From Nostoc sp. CMAA1605 (GTDB lineage: Bacteria > Cyanobacteriota > Cyanobacteriia > Cyanobacteriales > Nostocaceae): a DNA stretch of 63,171 bases. Where the stretch lies: contig NZ_PJIZ01000017.1 in NCBI RefSeq assembly GCF_021596505.1, forward strand, positions 1-63,171. Reading direction: 5' to 3'. Below the pieces are notes generated by a model that saw only the letters and a program-made list of their open reading frames with translations, ran no database searches and had not been told where the DNA came from. The position numbers were made by a program, and so were the translations under genes. This document shows positions 29,519-38,799 of the stretch, piece after piece; the stretch's first letter is position 1; every line of letters starts with the position of its first letter.

Positions 29519-29893
29519 CTAGGCGATCACTGTTGATTCTGATAACAATCCCGACATATCCAAAACACGCTGTGACCAGGAACTAACTTCAGTTTGAACC
29601 TGGGTTAAAGCTGTAGAATCAGACCTAATTTTGTCCCAGCTAAATAGCCAACGTGTTAAAGTCCGTCCCAATTCCACTAACTGGGCTGCTTGGTCAACAT
29701 CTGTCTGCACCATGTTAGGCACAGTCCACTCAATAAAATACAAACTTTCTTTTAAAAGACTGGCTATTGCATCTTGAGGGGTTACATCCTCACAAAAAGA
29801 TTTAATTCGGGCTAAGTTAGCAGCTAAGTGACCCAAGCGAGTAGGGATATTATATTGCAGGAAGCGTTCTTGTTTTTGAGTCCAGTCAGTCAT
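29519..29893 (-). CDS. Hypothetical protein, helical, in a two-gene unit
   Basis: This is a 124-residue, mostly helical protein without a motif I recognise. Phrases such as LGHLAANLARIKSFC and WSQRVLDMSGLL suggest a small helical bundle. It starts by a 4-base overlap with the end of the DUF5674 gene, so the two are translationally coupled. A toxin-antitoxin or regulator pair is conceivable but nothing in the sequence proves it. Confidence 0.6.
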   Translation of the reverse strand: MTDWTQKQERFLQYNIPTRLGHLAANLARIKSFCEDVTPQDAIASLLKESLYFIEWTVPNMVQTDVDQAAQLVELGRTLTRWLFSWDKIRSDSTALTQVQTEVSSWSQRVLDMSGLLSESTVIA

Positions 29894-30225
29894 ACGTTAC
29901 CTAGCAACTCGGTAATAATTTGGGCAACAATTTCTCTAATGGTAGCGTCAAGTATCTCCATTGAACGATTACCCTGACTGGGGCGAATGTTGATGAGTGA
30001 ATCATAGCTGATTTTTTGAGTAATCGGCATAAAGCCAGCACCCCAGATATTTTTTTGCAAGCTGCCATCCTCAAGCAAAGCTTGTTCACAAAAGTAGTGC
30101 ATTTCACCGCCACCAGCCAGGATACGGCGTTCTATATCAACTGCCAATTTAATATAAAATTTTTGCTCCTCAAGCATCTGTTCTATTTGTTCGGGAGTAG
30201 CACGATTACGTATGATAATAATCAA
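29890..30225 (-). CDS. DUF5674 family protein
   Basis: The 111-residue protein opens with MIIIIRNRATPEQIEQML and continues with VDIERRILAGGGEMHYFCEQ, GSLQKNIWGAGFMP, and SLINIRPSQGNRSMEI. I recognise this as the DUF5674 pattern, a small conserved bacterial and cyanobacterial family of unknown function. It is coupled to the gene at 29519-29893. The upstream 160-base gap separates it from the divergent nuclease gene at 30387. Confidence 0.75.
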   Translation of the reverse strand: MIIIIRNRATPEQIEQMLEEQKFYIKLAVDIERRILAGGGEMHYFCEQALLEDGSLQKNIWGAGFMPITQKISYDSLINIRPSQGNRSMEILDATIREIVAQIITELLGNV

Positions 30226-30386
30226 GAGTTTGTACTATTATTTAATGTTAGCTCGTTAGGAATTTAATTACCTCGATTTTAATATTTTAAACCATATTTA
30301 AATCATAAATTAAACACTTTATTCATCGCACCTCATTTCAGGGTAAACTAGCTGTGGCTTGATTTTTAGACGCTGATTGAGAAATT

Positions 30387-30983
30387 ATGTTGGTTGGTGC
30401 TGCTTTAAGAAAAACGAGTGAGGGTTGGGAATTTGCATCTGAGGCAGCACTGGAAGATTTTATTTGGAATAACCTACAGCAGTTATTAGGATTTACACCG
30501 CTAAAGCGACAGTATGCTGTTAAGGGTGAAGTCTGCGATATTTTAGCCCTTGATGAATCAAAACACCTAGTAATCCTAGAACTTAAAAATGCTGAAGATA
30601 GATATGTTATTCAGCAGTTAACTCGTTATTATGACAACCTATTAGATAGAAAATTATTTGCAGAACAAATTGACTATGACCAGCCAGTTAAACTAATAGC
30701 AGCCGCACCATGCTTTCATAGACATAATCTGATTGACTGCAAGTATGATTTGCTAAAAATTGATTTATTACAGGTTAGTGTCCTAAAAAATCGGATTCCT
30801 ATATTGAATACATCACTCAGAACTTTTCCAATATCCTCTGACTCTACTCAATTTCCCACTCTACTTTCAAACTTTCCAACTTCGCATTTTTTACACTCAA
30901 TCTCTGACATTCATGCAAAAATTCTTGCACTTGCTCTTGATTTAAACTTAACCCACCATCTTGGAGATTATGAATATAAGTAA
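30387..30983 (+). CDS. NucS-like PD-(D/E)XK nuclease-domain protein
   Basis: The 198-residue protein has an endonuclease NucS/DUF91-like core. SEAALEDFIWNNLQQLLGF is followed by the catalytic-type strand pair VCDILALDES and LVILELKNAED, giving D...E-x-K at about residues 49-65. IQQLTRYYDNLL follows. NucS-like proteins cut or bind branched and mismatched DNA, and related domains occur in defence genes. Its last ~140 bases overlap, tail to tail, the end of the AAA ATPase gene on the other strand. The C-terminal ~50 residues are of low complexity and may lie outside the fold. Confidence 0.7.
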   Translation: MLVGAALRKTSEGWEFASEAALEDFIWNNLQQLLGFTPLKRQYAVKGEVCDILALDESKHLVILELKNAEDRYVIQQLTRYYDNLLDRKLFAEQIDYDQPVKLIAAAPCFHRHNLIDCKYDLLKIDLLQVSVLKNRIPILNTSLRTFPISSDSTQFPTLLSNFPTSHFLHSISDIHAKILALALDLNLTHHLGDYEYK

Positions 30984-33297
30984 TCACATCTGAAGTTGTG
31001 AGAGATGAACTGATTTCTTCCAGTAAAATAGCATTATTCACCTCTCGACATACTAACTCAATATCAGATGAAGTAAATCTGACACTCTTCTCGGCTAACA
31101 TCTCAAAATTAACCAACTGATTTAGATTAATTTGTGATAAGTAGTGCTGAAATAACTCCACTCTCTCTGCTTGATTAGGTGGGAAAATGGGAATTTTCCA
31201 ATCCAGTCTCCCAGAACGTTTCAATGCACTATCAATCCCCCTTAAATAATTAGTAGCAGCCATCACTATAACATCACTATCTTTAATATTGTTCAGTTCA
31301 ATTAATAATTGATTAATTGTGGCTTTTTGGTCAGTGTGGGCATGATCTTCATGACGATTAAACCCAATACTATCTAACTCATCGATAAATAAAACTGAAG
31401 GTGCTTTTTTCTTAGCTTGAGCAAAAATATCTCGAATATTCTTCTGACTTTGACCTATCCAAACACTCACAATATCAGCAGGTGAAAATTTAAAGAAATA
31501 TCGCCCTGATTCATTAGCAAAAGCATTAGCTAGTAAGGTTTTACCACATCCAGGTAAACCATAGAAAAGAATACCACCAACCGCTCCCTTGTATCCTTGC
31601 GATTGCAGTTTTAGCAGCTTCCTTAATTTTTCCTTTTCTTCATAGAGTCCTTTGACTTGGTTAAAATCAAGTTTTACTGTCTTCGCAACTGGAACGATTT
31701 GATTGGTAATATTTTTTCTAGCTGTATATTTAAACGTCGGATAATTTATATTTTCAAAGGAGACAGGTACTAATTGATGTTTTTCATAATCCGGTGTCAT
31801 GATAATCACTTTAAAGTTAGCACCATAGTATCCTGCCAATTTATATTCTAAAATTTCTTTTGTCTTTTTCAGTTGATAGTAATTGCGGGCAATTTCAAAT
31901 CCAGGTACTACTAACCAAAAACTTTCCAGATTATTAGGCCATACCTGGGATTTGCGGATAATTCTTTTAATCATATCAAAAAAGAGATTATTATCGGCAA
32001 ACTCTTGATATTTCAGAGTTTCTATCTCCACCACAATCTTATTTTTGATATAAACTTCTATGGTTTCGCTTTGATATTCTTCATATTCCTGCTCATCATC
32101 TGTGTTTTGCTCATCATCTATGTTTTCTTCATCTTGGGAAGTTAACTCTACCTCACAGCCTATATGAGATAATTCATATCCTAAACTTTCTAAAGTTTTA
32201 ATCGCAAAATATTTGAGATAGATATACTCACTGCTTTCCTGTTGCCATTTAAGGTGATAAAGATGTTCGGGGTTCATTTTCAGCAACAATTGTGATTCAG
32301 CCTGAATCTGGGCTTTTTGCAGTTCTAAAAAATAATTTAGTAGAGATACATCATCTTCATCTGTCTGATAATAAGGTAATTCTAATAGCAGACGGAAATG
32401 CGCTAATATCTCTTCTTTATACTCAATTTCAGCTTCCTGGTTATATTTACATCTCAGAGTAAAAGTGAAGGGGATTTTACTGGCAACTCTATCTACTAAA
32501 TGTCCTAAAGTATCTTCTTTTTGGTGGGATTGAATTTCTAATAATGATGGACAATGAAATAAAATAAATGATTGGGCTGAATTATATTTGTTTAAAGCTA
32601 AAGATATATGAGCAAATTGCTCGTCGAATTGTTCAGAATCTAGCAATTCTAAGCCAGTATTTCCCAAGATGACACTAGTCATAGTTGAGCTATAAAAATG
32701 AAATATGTTAGCTCCTTGAAGAGAGTCTCCTTTGTCATTTCCATGACTATCGTCCGAGTCAATAATATTATTAGAGAACTGTCTTACAGATGCAACAGGA
32801 ATTTCACTACTGCCTTGATATTGAAATTTTCTAATCAATTCATAATTTAAGACTTTGACTACAATATCAGAAAAGAAATCCCCAGCTTGGGGAATGAGAA
32901 AAATCCCCATCGGTTGATTAGAATCTAAACAAGACTGGAAACGTTCATACTCCTGATCTGAGCCAAAGTCAAATAAATAGTAAAAGAAATCATGCTTGAC
33001 TTGAATCAATTCTTTCAGTTTTTGATCAATTGGTTGAGTTGTTAATAATTCTTCAGAAATTGCTACACCTTTGAGGGAAATATTAATTTTAGTGTCTAAG
33101 GGAATGTATAAATCAAACCCTGGCTCGGTACAGAGTCCTAAGTTATCCAGAGTAGCATTAAACTCATCAATGAATGCCTGACTTCTCCGTTGATAGCCAA
33201 ACTGTTCCATGATGGTTTTCACTCGCAGGCTTTTTTTTGGTTTACCAGTTCTTTGGAGTTCATTTTTAATAGAGCTTAAATAAGCTGTATATGACAT
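30844..33297 (-). CDS. AAA family ATPase with large N-terminal region
   Basis: In this 817-residue protein, residues ~1-540 are unassigned, with an acidic stretch near 400 (EENIDDEQNTDDEQEYEEYQ). The AAA module follows: Walker A FYGLPGCGKTLLANAFA near 575, Walker B SVLFIDELDSIG near 635, the sensor-1 region VIVMAATNYLRGID, an arginine-finger-type SGRLDWKIPIF, and an FtsH/VCP-like lid. There is no zinc protease motif, so it is not FtsH itself. It resembles unfoldase-type AAA proteins of cyanobacteria. It converges on and overlaps the nuclease gene by 140 bases. A nuclease-ATPase defence pair is possible but they are not co-directional. Confidence 0.75.
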   Translation of the reverse strand: MSYTAYLSSIKNELQRTGKPKKSLRVKTIMEQFGYQRRSQAFIDEFNATLDNLGLCTEPGFDLYIPLDTKINISLKGVAISEELLTTQPIDQKLKELIQVKHDFFYYLFDFGSDQEYERFQSCLDSNQPMGIFLIPQAGDFFSDIVVKVLNYELIRKFQYQGSSEIPVASVRQFSNNIIDSDDSHGNDKGDSLQGANIFHFYSSTMTSVILGNTGLELLDSEQFDEQFAHISLALNKYNSAQSFILFHCPSLLEIQSHQKEDTLGHLVDRVASKIPFTFTLRCKYNQEAEIEYKEEILAHFRLLLELPYYQTDEDDVSLLNYFLELQKAQIQAESQLLLKMNPEHLYHLKWQQESSEYIYLKYFAIKTLESLGYELSHIGCEVELTSQDEENIDDEQNTDDEQEYEEYQSETIEVYIKNKIVVEIETLKYQEFADNNLFFDMIKRIIRKSQVWPNNLESFWLVVPGFEIARNYYQLKKTKEILEYKLAGYYGANFKVIIMTPDYEKHQLVPVSFENINYPTFKYTARKNITNQIVPVAKTVKLDFNQVKGLYEEKEKLRKLLKLQSQGYKGAVGGILFYGLPGCGKTLLANAFANESGRYFFKFSPADIVSVWIGQSQKNIRDIFAQAKKKAPSVLFIDELDSIGFNRHEDHAHTDQKATINQLLIELNNIKDSDVIVMAATNYLRGIDSALKRSGRLDWKIPIFPPNQAERVELFQHYLSQINLNQLVNFEMLAEKSVRFTSSDIELVCREVNNAILLEEISSSLTTSDVITYIHNLQDGGLSLNQEQVQEFLHECQRLSVKNAKLESLKVEWEIE

Positions 33298-33417
33298 TTT
33301 GTATCCTCACAGGAATTAATTTTATTTTTCCCTAAATGAGATACACAGCTAACTCCAGCTTCCGGTAAATTGTATTTTTGTAGTCTGGTGCTAGTCAATC
33401 ATGGGTTTGAAGCTTCT

Positions 33418-33477
33418 TAGGACTTACACAGTGATACGAAGAATAAAGGGTTTGGGCGAGGGTATAGGGTGTGGGGC
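33418..33477. repeat. Dispersed repeat, inverted relative to 40534-40592
   Basis: About 60 bases beginning TAGGACTTACACAGTGAT and running through GGGTTTGGGCGAGGGTATAG match, as the reverse complement and with few changes, the right half of the MITE-like element at 40465-40591. Only one terminal repeat is present, so this is a solo end or truncated copy. It occupies the 33298-33621 gap, which otherwise has no gene. Confidence 0.7.
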
Positions 33478-34011
33478 TTAAGGTCATTGCTGACTTTTCC
33501 TCTAAGAAAATGGCACTCATCGTATCGGTGAATGAATACAACTTACGGATGTGGTGAATATACGGCGGGATGAATGATACTGTACAGGACAATTTCTTGA
33601 TCACTCTATATTCTTCCCTACTTAAACTTGACTAACTTGATTATTGTAAATTTCATCAGATACTTCTTGAAGTTCTGGTTCAACGTCTGTCAAATGTTTT
33701 TCTAAAATTGCTAAATTGCGAATATTGGACTTATAAAAAGCGTCAAACAAATCTCCCACTAAAGGCACAGTACCCACAACAGTTTCTAAACCCACATTAA
33801 AAATCATTTTGGCTAAATCTTGGCGTGATATACCAAAGCGTGTAGCTAAAAATATAATATAAGCTGAAAACGCTGTACTGATTAAATCACCACCACCTGG
33901 AATTAAACCAATAATTGGGTCTATTCCCATACGAAAACTTGTTAACGGAATGCGTATTGATGTATCCATCAAACGACTGAGTTGGCGGATGCGATTTAGA
34001 GTAGCAAGGCG

Positions 34012-35440
34012 CAGGGTAAGAGCATCTCAATTAGGCTTGACATAAGGAATTAGAAGAATCTAATGTAGAGTCAAGAAAACAACAACTGAGAACCTGAATC
34101 ATATAATTGTTATCCATAGCAGTGCGTTTCATTTTTTGACGAAGACTACGCTTGTAGGTATGTTCAAAATTGAGAGCATTGAGCGCAATGCGTCTTAAAA
34201 GAGCAAAATTTTGCGGACTGTGGAAAGAACGAATACGACAAAAATCTTCAGCAAAAGTACAATCAAGCGTCCAATGAGCCTGATTCTCAATGCCCCAATG
34301 TTTTCGGATAGCCCGACCGATAAGTTGAGCATCACTGTTTAAAGAGGAGAGATAAAATTGAACCTCACGGGTAGTTTTATTCCACAGATGACGCACGCGG
34401 ACGACCATCACCAGCGTTTGTAATCCTGCCCATAATTTGGGTTGATAAAGCTCACCAATCGCCGCAACGGGTACAGTCCAAACTTCACGAATTTCTCTGC
34501 GGTGATGTCCTTTCTCAATCCGTTTGTCATAACTGACATCAATCCCTGAAAAATTCCTGGACTGAGCAGTTTCAAACCACTCACTCACCTGAGAACAGAG
34601 AGTGGGATGATTAGCTTTTAGGGACAAAACATAATCAGCCTTTTTGTCGATAATCTTTTTGGCGATTTCGGTTTGTGTGCCGATTGCATCAATAGTAATG
34701 ATCGAGCCTGTGATATCTAGCAATTCCAATAATGCAGGAATCGCAGTAATTTCATTGGATTTATCTTCTACTTTCATCTGTGCTAAAACCAGATGTTGTT
34801 CACTCGACCAAGCACTAATTACATTCAGTGCCGATTTCCGTTGATTCCGGTCATATGAACCCCTAATTGTCTTACCATCTATGGGAATTATTTCTCCCCC
34901 CATCTTGGAGACCAAAGTTTCTACCCATTTCAAAAAACATCGATTTAATGCTTCTGGGTTGATGAACTCAAACACTCGTCGAAATGTATCATCTGACGGA
35001 ATTCCGTTTGGTAGTGCCAAAAATTCTTCTAACCACTGTTGCTTACTGATGCCATAATTTTCGATGTCTTCCCATCCTTGTGCGCCCCCGATTACTGCCA
35101 GAATTGCAATTACTAAAATATCTGTCAGTTGATGTTTTTTAGTTCGCTCTACTCTTGGGTCTTTGATATCAGAGAAATGCTCCACTAAACCCTGTTGAAT
35201 ACTGCCGATATCTGCTACTTGTCTTGGTTGTCTCTGACCACCAGACTTTTTTATCACATCAGTAGATTTAGTTTCAAAGCCTTGTGACATTGATCTGACT
35301 CCTGACCATTTTTTGACAACAGCATTGAAGTCTTCTCATTTATTCTGCTCAGTTGTCAAGTGCATTTTTTCTGCTCGTTTATGCTTATCTTTTTCGATTT
35401 GTCAAGTTACTATTATACTAAATTAGATGAGCTTACCCTG
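34012..35440. mobile_element. ISAs1-family insertion sequence with 10-bp target duplication
   Basis: This is a 1429-bp element. Its ends are imperfect inverted repeats beginning CAGGGTAAG..CATCT.AATT on both sides (34012 inward and 35440 inward). It is flanked by a perfect direct repeat TAGCAAGGCG at 34002-34011 and 35441-35450. The transposase is intact. It sits inside a DUF4112 gene. Confidence 0.9.
34031..35290 (-). CDS. ISAs1-family transposase
   Basis: The 419-residue DDE transposase has the ISAs1 hallmarks. An N-terminal H-repeat-associated region (FSDIKDPRVERTKKHQLTDI, LPNGIPSDDTFRRVFEFI) comes first. The DDE core follows: IIPIDGKTIRGSYDR (first Asp), SIITIDAIGTQTEIAK (second Asp), and the final HWGIENQAHWTLDCTFAEDF block with the Glu. 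The frame has no breaks, so the element is potentially active. The start lies about 150 bases inside the right inverted repeat, so the promoter is internal to the element. Confidence 0.95.
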   Translation of the reverse strand: MSQGFETKSTDVIKKSGGQRQPRQVADIGSIQQGLVEHFSDIKDPRVERTKKHQLTDILVIAILAVIGGAQGWEDIENYGISKQQWLEEFLALPNGIPSDDTFRRVFEFINPEALNRCFLKWVETLVSKMGGEIIPIDGKTIRGSYDRNQRKSALNVISAWSSEQHLVLAQMKVEDKSNEITAIPALLELLDITGSIITIDAIGTQTEIAKKIIDKKADYVLSLKANHPTLCSQVSEWFETAQSRNFSGIDVSYDKRIEKGHHRREIREVWTVPVAAIGELYQPKLWAGLQTLVMVVRVRHLWNKTTREVQFYLSSLNSDAQLIGRAIRKHWGIENQAHWTLDCTFAEDFCRIRSFHSPQNFALLRRIALNALNFEHTYKRSLRQKMKRTAMDNNYMIQVLSCCFLDSTLDSSNSLCQA

Positions 35441-35626
35441 TAGCAAGGCGTTTAGCAGCGTCCATAATTTACAAGATTTACACTACTCTTAAATTGCACC
35501 ATTTTTAATTATTTTTCTTGTACCGTTAGAAATAATGAAGTATGAATAAAAAATCTGCTGCTTGACCTGAATGTAGATAAATAGACGATACACATTATAC
35601 TTTATTGGATTAGTCTATTATGGTTT

Positions 35627-36031
35627 ATGACTAAAACCAACTCAGAAATTTTAGAACAGCTAAAACGAGCATCAGACGGATTGCTATTTATGAGCGAGTC
35701 GGAATATCCCTGTGCAGCTTTCCTGTGGTCAGATATTGCACCTGCAACACCAGAGAAAGTCTTACAACAGACCAACCATCCTATAGACACACCCGTAAAA
35801 ATCGTAGGAGTGGATGATTTTTTTGGTGTAGCAACAACTCCTGAAGATTGGCACAATGAAGAAGAGAAGGAAACCGTCAAACGATTTCAAACTCTTGTGC
35901 AGACACTCAAAGAAAACCTGAGTAATTTGCAGGTGTATCGACTGGGTGATGTAGCGATTGATGTTTATATTATTGGTGAAACTCCTACAAGAAATTTAGC
36001 TGGTCTTTCTACTAAAGTTGTGGAAACTTGA
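35627..36031 (+). CDS. nuiA: Nuclease A inhibitor (NuiA)
   Basis: The 134-residue acidic protein matches the NuiA family: LKRASDGLLFMSESEYPCAA, VDDFFGVAT and the C-terminal DVAIDVYIIGETPTRNLAGL. NuiA binds the extracellular/periplasmic DNA/RNA nuclease NucA tightly and blocks its active site, protecting the producing cell. The gene converges with nucA (36037-36876), with only five bases between the stop codons. In Anabaena sp. PCC 7120 the same pair occurs, so the arrangement is conserved. The 35466-35626 region upstream shows only AT-rich promoter-like sequence. Confidence 0.93.
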   Translation: MTKTNSEILEQLKRASDGLLFMSESEYPCAAFLWSDIAPATPEKVLQQTNHPIDTPVKIVGVDDFFGVATTPEDWHNEEEKETVKRFQTLVQTLKENLSNLQVYRLGDVAIDVYIIGETPTRNLAGLSTKVVET

Positions 36032-36036
36032 CCGTT

Positions 36037-36876
36037 TTACTGGTTATCAACTTGACTTTCAATACTAGCTTGAATATTGGGGGAAAGATTAGATAAGAAA
36101 TCATAACCCGTCAACTTTTCTAATTCATCAACACTGACTTTATAAGCTCTCCAGTCATTATTTAATTCTGGTTCGTTGGGAATATTTACTGCGATAACGC
36201 GAGTATTAGCTGTAATACCCGTAAGCCCTGAGCCTGGGCTATCTAGTACAACAACAATCTTCCAAGTGGATTTAGGAATTGTCACTTTACCTTTGAGGGG
36301 TTGACCTTGACTACCGCTAGGGCCAGCGACAATGTAAAGCTCTTTACCTTGGCTTACCAATTCTCGACAATAATCTTCTAAATTCCCCCAAGTGTTCCGG
36401 TTGTTATCGGGTGTTTGGGGCATCATGTTTGTCATGAGGAAAGTAGCCGCATTATCCTCTGCTGTTCGCGTGCGATCGCCCGATGGTGCAATATGCCCTC
36501 TGTCATATCCACTTCCAGAGTACATAGAAGCAGTCACTCGCACCCAACCAGCAGGCAATGTGTTATCTGGGCGAAAGTTATTCTGCCTGTCTGCATCTCC
36601 CAACCATGAGGAATTTAGCTGCCAAGCTACCCAGTTAGCAGTTCCCTTGCTGTTGTTGTAGGAGAGAGCATATTGATTTTTGACCATCAGGTAATTATCA
36701 GGTGTCAGCTTTGTTGGTGTTGCACCACTGGGATTTCCCAGCAGTAAATGCACACTGATTGATGGGGAAAGTTCAGTTAATGGTGGCACTTGGGACTGGG
36801 CTGGCGAACACCCGACAATCAACGCCACCAACGCCGCTACACCCAAATTTCGACAAATTCCCATAAATTGACGCAC
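36037..36876 (-). CDS. nucA: NucA-type non-specific DNA/RNA endonuclease
   Basis: The 279-residue secreted nuclease has an N-terminal hydrophobic segment ending in a lipobox-like LIVGC near residue 23, so export is expected. The catalytic motif is YDRGHIAPSGDRT near 124, with the general-base His. The metal-binding Asn lies in MMPQTPDNNRNTWGNLED. The length is close to the 274 residues of the Anabaena enzyme. Family knowledge: it degrades single- and double-stranded DNA and RNA with Mg/Mn. It converges with its inhibitor gene nuiA. Confidence 0.95.
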   Translation of the reverse strand: MRQFMGICRNLGVAALVALIVGCSPAQSQVPPLTELSPSISVHLLLGNPSGATPTKLTPDNYLMVKNQYALSYNNSKGTANWVAWQLNSSWLGDADRQNNFRPDNTLPAGWVRVTASMYSGSGYDRGHIAPSGDRTRTAEDNAATFLMTNMMPQTPDNNRNTWGNLEDYCRELVSQGKELYIVAGPSGSQGQPLKGKVTIPKSTWKIVVVLDSPGSGLTGITANTRVIAVNIPNEPELNNDWRAYKVSVDELEKLTGYDFLSNLSPNIQASIESQVDNQ

Positions 36877-36976
36877 CCCTAGAGACTTATTTCACTTCAG
36901 TATTTTTGATTGTATTTCCTGACTTTCACTCAGCTAGGCTTCAAATTGTCAAGTCTCCTGCCCCACTAACCCTAAT

Positions 36977-37083
36977 TTTTCCTCTAAGAAAATTCTGGTG
37001 AGTGGCGATCAGCTACGCTCTTGCATTACGCCATCGCTCTTTCGGTGTAGCGTAGGTCATCGCTTAAATTTCCTCTAAGAAAA
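36977..37083. repeat. Pair of dispersed 15-16-bp quasi-palindromes
   Basis: TTTTCCTCTAAGAAAA occurs at 36977-36992 and, one base shorter, at 37069-37083. Further copies are at 33495-33510 in the same orientation. Copies in the opposite orientation are at 29406-29420, 43739-43754 and 44006-44020. All six lie between genes. The motif pairs with itself at the ends (TTTTC/GAAAA) and could be a protein-binding site. The 36877-37164 gap also has GC-rich short repeats around 37000-37060. Confidence 0.75.
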
Positions 37084-37164
37084 TAGTTGTGTAAGCGATC
37101 GGATCGCAATCAGAAGACCGCTTTCACTCTACAATCAGTTAATTGCTATCAAATTTGATATCAA

Positions 37165-37677
37165 ATGCCAGACCAAAAAACCCCACCCAGTGAAATGATT
37201 CGCGTGCCTACTGCCCTAATTCCAGCAGTAAAAAAACTATCCAAACTACATCGTCAAGGTCATACAATCGCCTTGTTGCAAGAGTTAGAGGAATTAATCA
37301 CCCAATTTGATAGCAAAATTGATAGCGATATTGCCCCTAGTAGTTTAGCAGTCAAGCAGCTAGAAGAGAAACTAGAAACCAAGCTCGACGCAATTACCAA
37401 GAAGCTGGAGCAGATGGAGAGGGCGATGGTTTCTGGTAGATACAACAGCACTCGACCGCGCAGACAAGTTTACTCACATCAACAACCCCAAGTTGAACTG
37501 CTACCCAGAACAAATGAAAATTTAGCCCAAAGACTTGGTGTAACTCCCCAAAGCCTGATTGCTGAAAGGGAAAAACTCACCCCCAAAGAATTTATCAGTT
37601 GGTCACGTAACCGCGACCCCATGAGTACGGCTTGGGAATATCACCCCAATGACGGGCTGTACCATCCAGTGAAATAA
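37165..37677 (+). CDS. Coiled-coil mobile-element-associated protein, unknown
   Basis: The 170-residue protein starts MPDQKTPPSEMIRVPTALIP, a pattern I associate with small cyanobacterial plasmid and integrase-linked proteins. A coiled coil runs over residues ~28-95 (LQELEELITQFD, LEEKLETKLDAITKKLEQME). A basic linker follows. The C-terminal ~50 residues form an HTH-like unit (NLAQRLGVTPQSLIAEREKL) ending in a WSRNRDPMSTAWEYH segment. It may be a DNA-binding recombination accessory. It lies upstream of, but not adjacent to, the integrase at 38677. Confidence 0.65.
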   Translation: MPDQKTPPSEMIRVPTALIPAVKKLSKLHRQGHTIALLQELEELITQFDSKIDSDIAPSSLAVKQLEEKLETKLDAITKKLEQMERAMVSGRYNSTRPRRQVYSHQQPQVELLPRTNENLAQRLGVTPQSLIAEREKLTPKEFISWSRNRDPMSTAWEYHPNDGLYHPVK

Positions 37678-37769
37678 CTGCCAGTGTACCCACAATAGGG
37701 TTTAATGGAATGGGATTCGATTCAACATAATTTTAAGTTGTGTCTAAGGCTTAAAAGCAGCATGACCTA

Positions 37770-38456
37770 CTACTCAGGAATAGGGGCATTCACATCTGGG
37801 TAAAGAGCGTGGTAATGTTCCCACTGTTGACGGTAAAACTCCATCCCCGCCTGAGTAACAACCAGCTTGGTTGAGTGTTGACCGTTTTTGTTCCAGTAGC
37901 CGATTTCTTTAACTAAACCATTGTCTGTTCCGTAATAATCTACCAGTCTTAACCAAGTCCACCGCCAACTAAACCCAGCGTAATCACCCAAGCTTGCACC
38001 ACTGTCTATTCCGTTCTCACCTGAAAGATAGGCCGTGACCAATGCTGCCCACTGCCTTGGTTTTAACTGTCCCTTGGGTGGTTTTTTGGGTGCTGATTCA
38101 CCATTACCTGCACGCGTAACAGCACGCCCCGTTGTAGTCAGCTTGATGGAAATTAGTTCGTTTTGATAATAATTACATTGAATTAGCTTGTGTCCTTCCA
38201 ACACCCGCAAAGTTGAACCCAGTCCTTGGTCAACCACATTAGCCTTTCTCAGCAACCTATGCAATAAAGTTTCATGGCTTGTGGGTTCAAAATAATATTG
38301 CAGATTCCGCCACACAGCAGCAGATTCTCTGGGTGAACCTAATAGCCAAGCTTCTTTTTGTGCTGCCTCCGCCGATTGGTCTGCGTGGTAGATAGCGGTG
38401 AGGGTAGCTTGTTGTCGTTGGTTGAGTTTTTGCCATAAATTCAGGTGTTTACTCAT
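37770..38456 (-). CDS. Winged-helix-like protein, unknown
   Basis: This is a 228-residue soluble protein with two repeated helix-rich halves. Each begins with a Q-R-Q...L.A-type helix (LNQRQQATLTAIYHADQS and LKPRQWAALVTAYLSGENG). Each ends with a hydrophobic element followed by TTTGRAVTRAG or VTQAGMEFYRQ, resembling winged-helix wings. A DNA-binding role is plausible but unproven. Its start overlaps by eight bases the end of a doubtful ORF (38449-38799). Confidence 0.6.
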   Translation of the reverse strand: MSKHLNLWQKLNQRQQATLTAIYHADQSAEAAQKEAWLLGSPRESAAVWRNLQYYFEPTSHETLLHRLLRKANVVDQGLGSTLRVLEGHKLIQCNYYQNELISIKLTTTGRAVTRAGNGESAPKKPPKGQLKPRQWAALVTAYLSGENGIDSGASLGDYAGFSWRWTWLRLVDYYGTDNGLVKEIGYWNKNGQHSTKLVVTQAGMEFYRQQWEHYHALYPDVNAPIPE

Positions 38457-38799
38457 GACTCACAACCAAGAGCTTCTTTAAAAATACAATCTTTAGTTCT
38501 GGCAAGTACCGTCTAAATGCTACATCTAAATCACCACCAACCCCAAAGCCTGGGCATTGGTTAACTGTTCTCTTCATGCCAGCACATCCACTTAGCTCTA
38601 CAATTAAATATAAGCTTCCTGAAACATCACTTCCAGGAAGCCATATATTTATGGTCGCGTAATTCTTATTTCCCCAATGGATGTGACTAATATTGAGGTT
38701 AGCTCCGTAGAAATTCTTCCTCGTCATCAAGGGGAAGTTGTCACCCCAAATACTAATCAACAAGTAACTCCAGAATTGGTATCGGAGGTAATCAGACAA
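38449..38799 (-). CDS. Doubtful ORF overlapping the integrase start
   Basis: A 116-codon frame overlaps about 120 bases of the oppositely oriented integrase gene. Its lower part is plausible as a small beta-rich protein (TINIWLPGSDVSGSLYLIVE), and its stop overlaps the next gene's start by eight bases. If real, it probably starts at an internal ATG below 38677. I recognise no family. Confidence 0.25.
   Translation of the reverse strand: MSDYLRYQFWSYLLISIWGDNFPLMTRKNFYGANLNISHIHWGNKNYATINIWLPGSDVSGSLYLIVELSGCAGMKRTVNQCPGFGVGGDLDVAFRRYLPELKIVFLKKLLVVSHE

Larger units (their letters stand above)
33622..35465 (-). pseudogene. DUF4112 gene interrupted by ISAs1 insertion
   Basis: The 3' part (33622-34011) encodes a DUF4112 protein, a small membrane-associated family, with GIDPIIGLIPGGGDLISTAF, GTVPLVGDLFDAFYKSNIRN and hydrophobic helices. 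The 5' end lies beyond the insertion: an ATG at 35465 starts MDAAKR, which joins across the insertion. Removing the element together with one copy of the 10-bp duplication restores a continuous 134-residue frame (15 + 10 + 380 bases). The interruption is therefore recent, and the ancestral gene is fully reconstructable. Confidence 0.88.

Noticed and set aside
29519..30225. Toxin-antitoxin system for the coupled DUF5674 pair
   Set aside because: Gene size and coupling would fit, but neither protein shows a toxin fold or a DNA-binding antitoxin motif.
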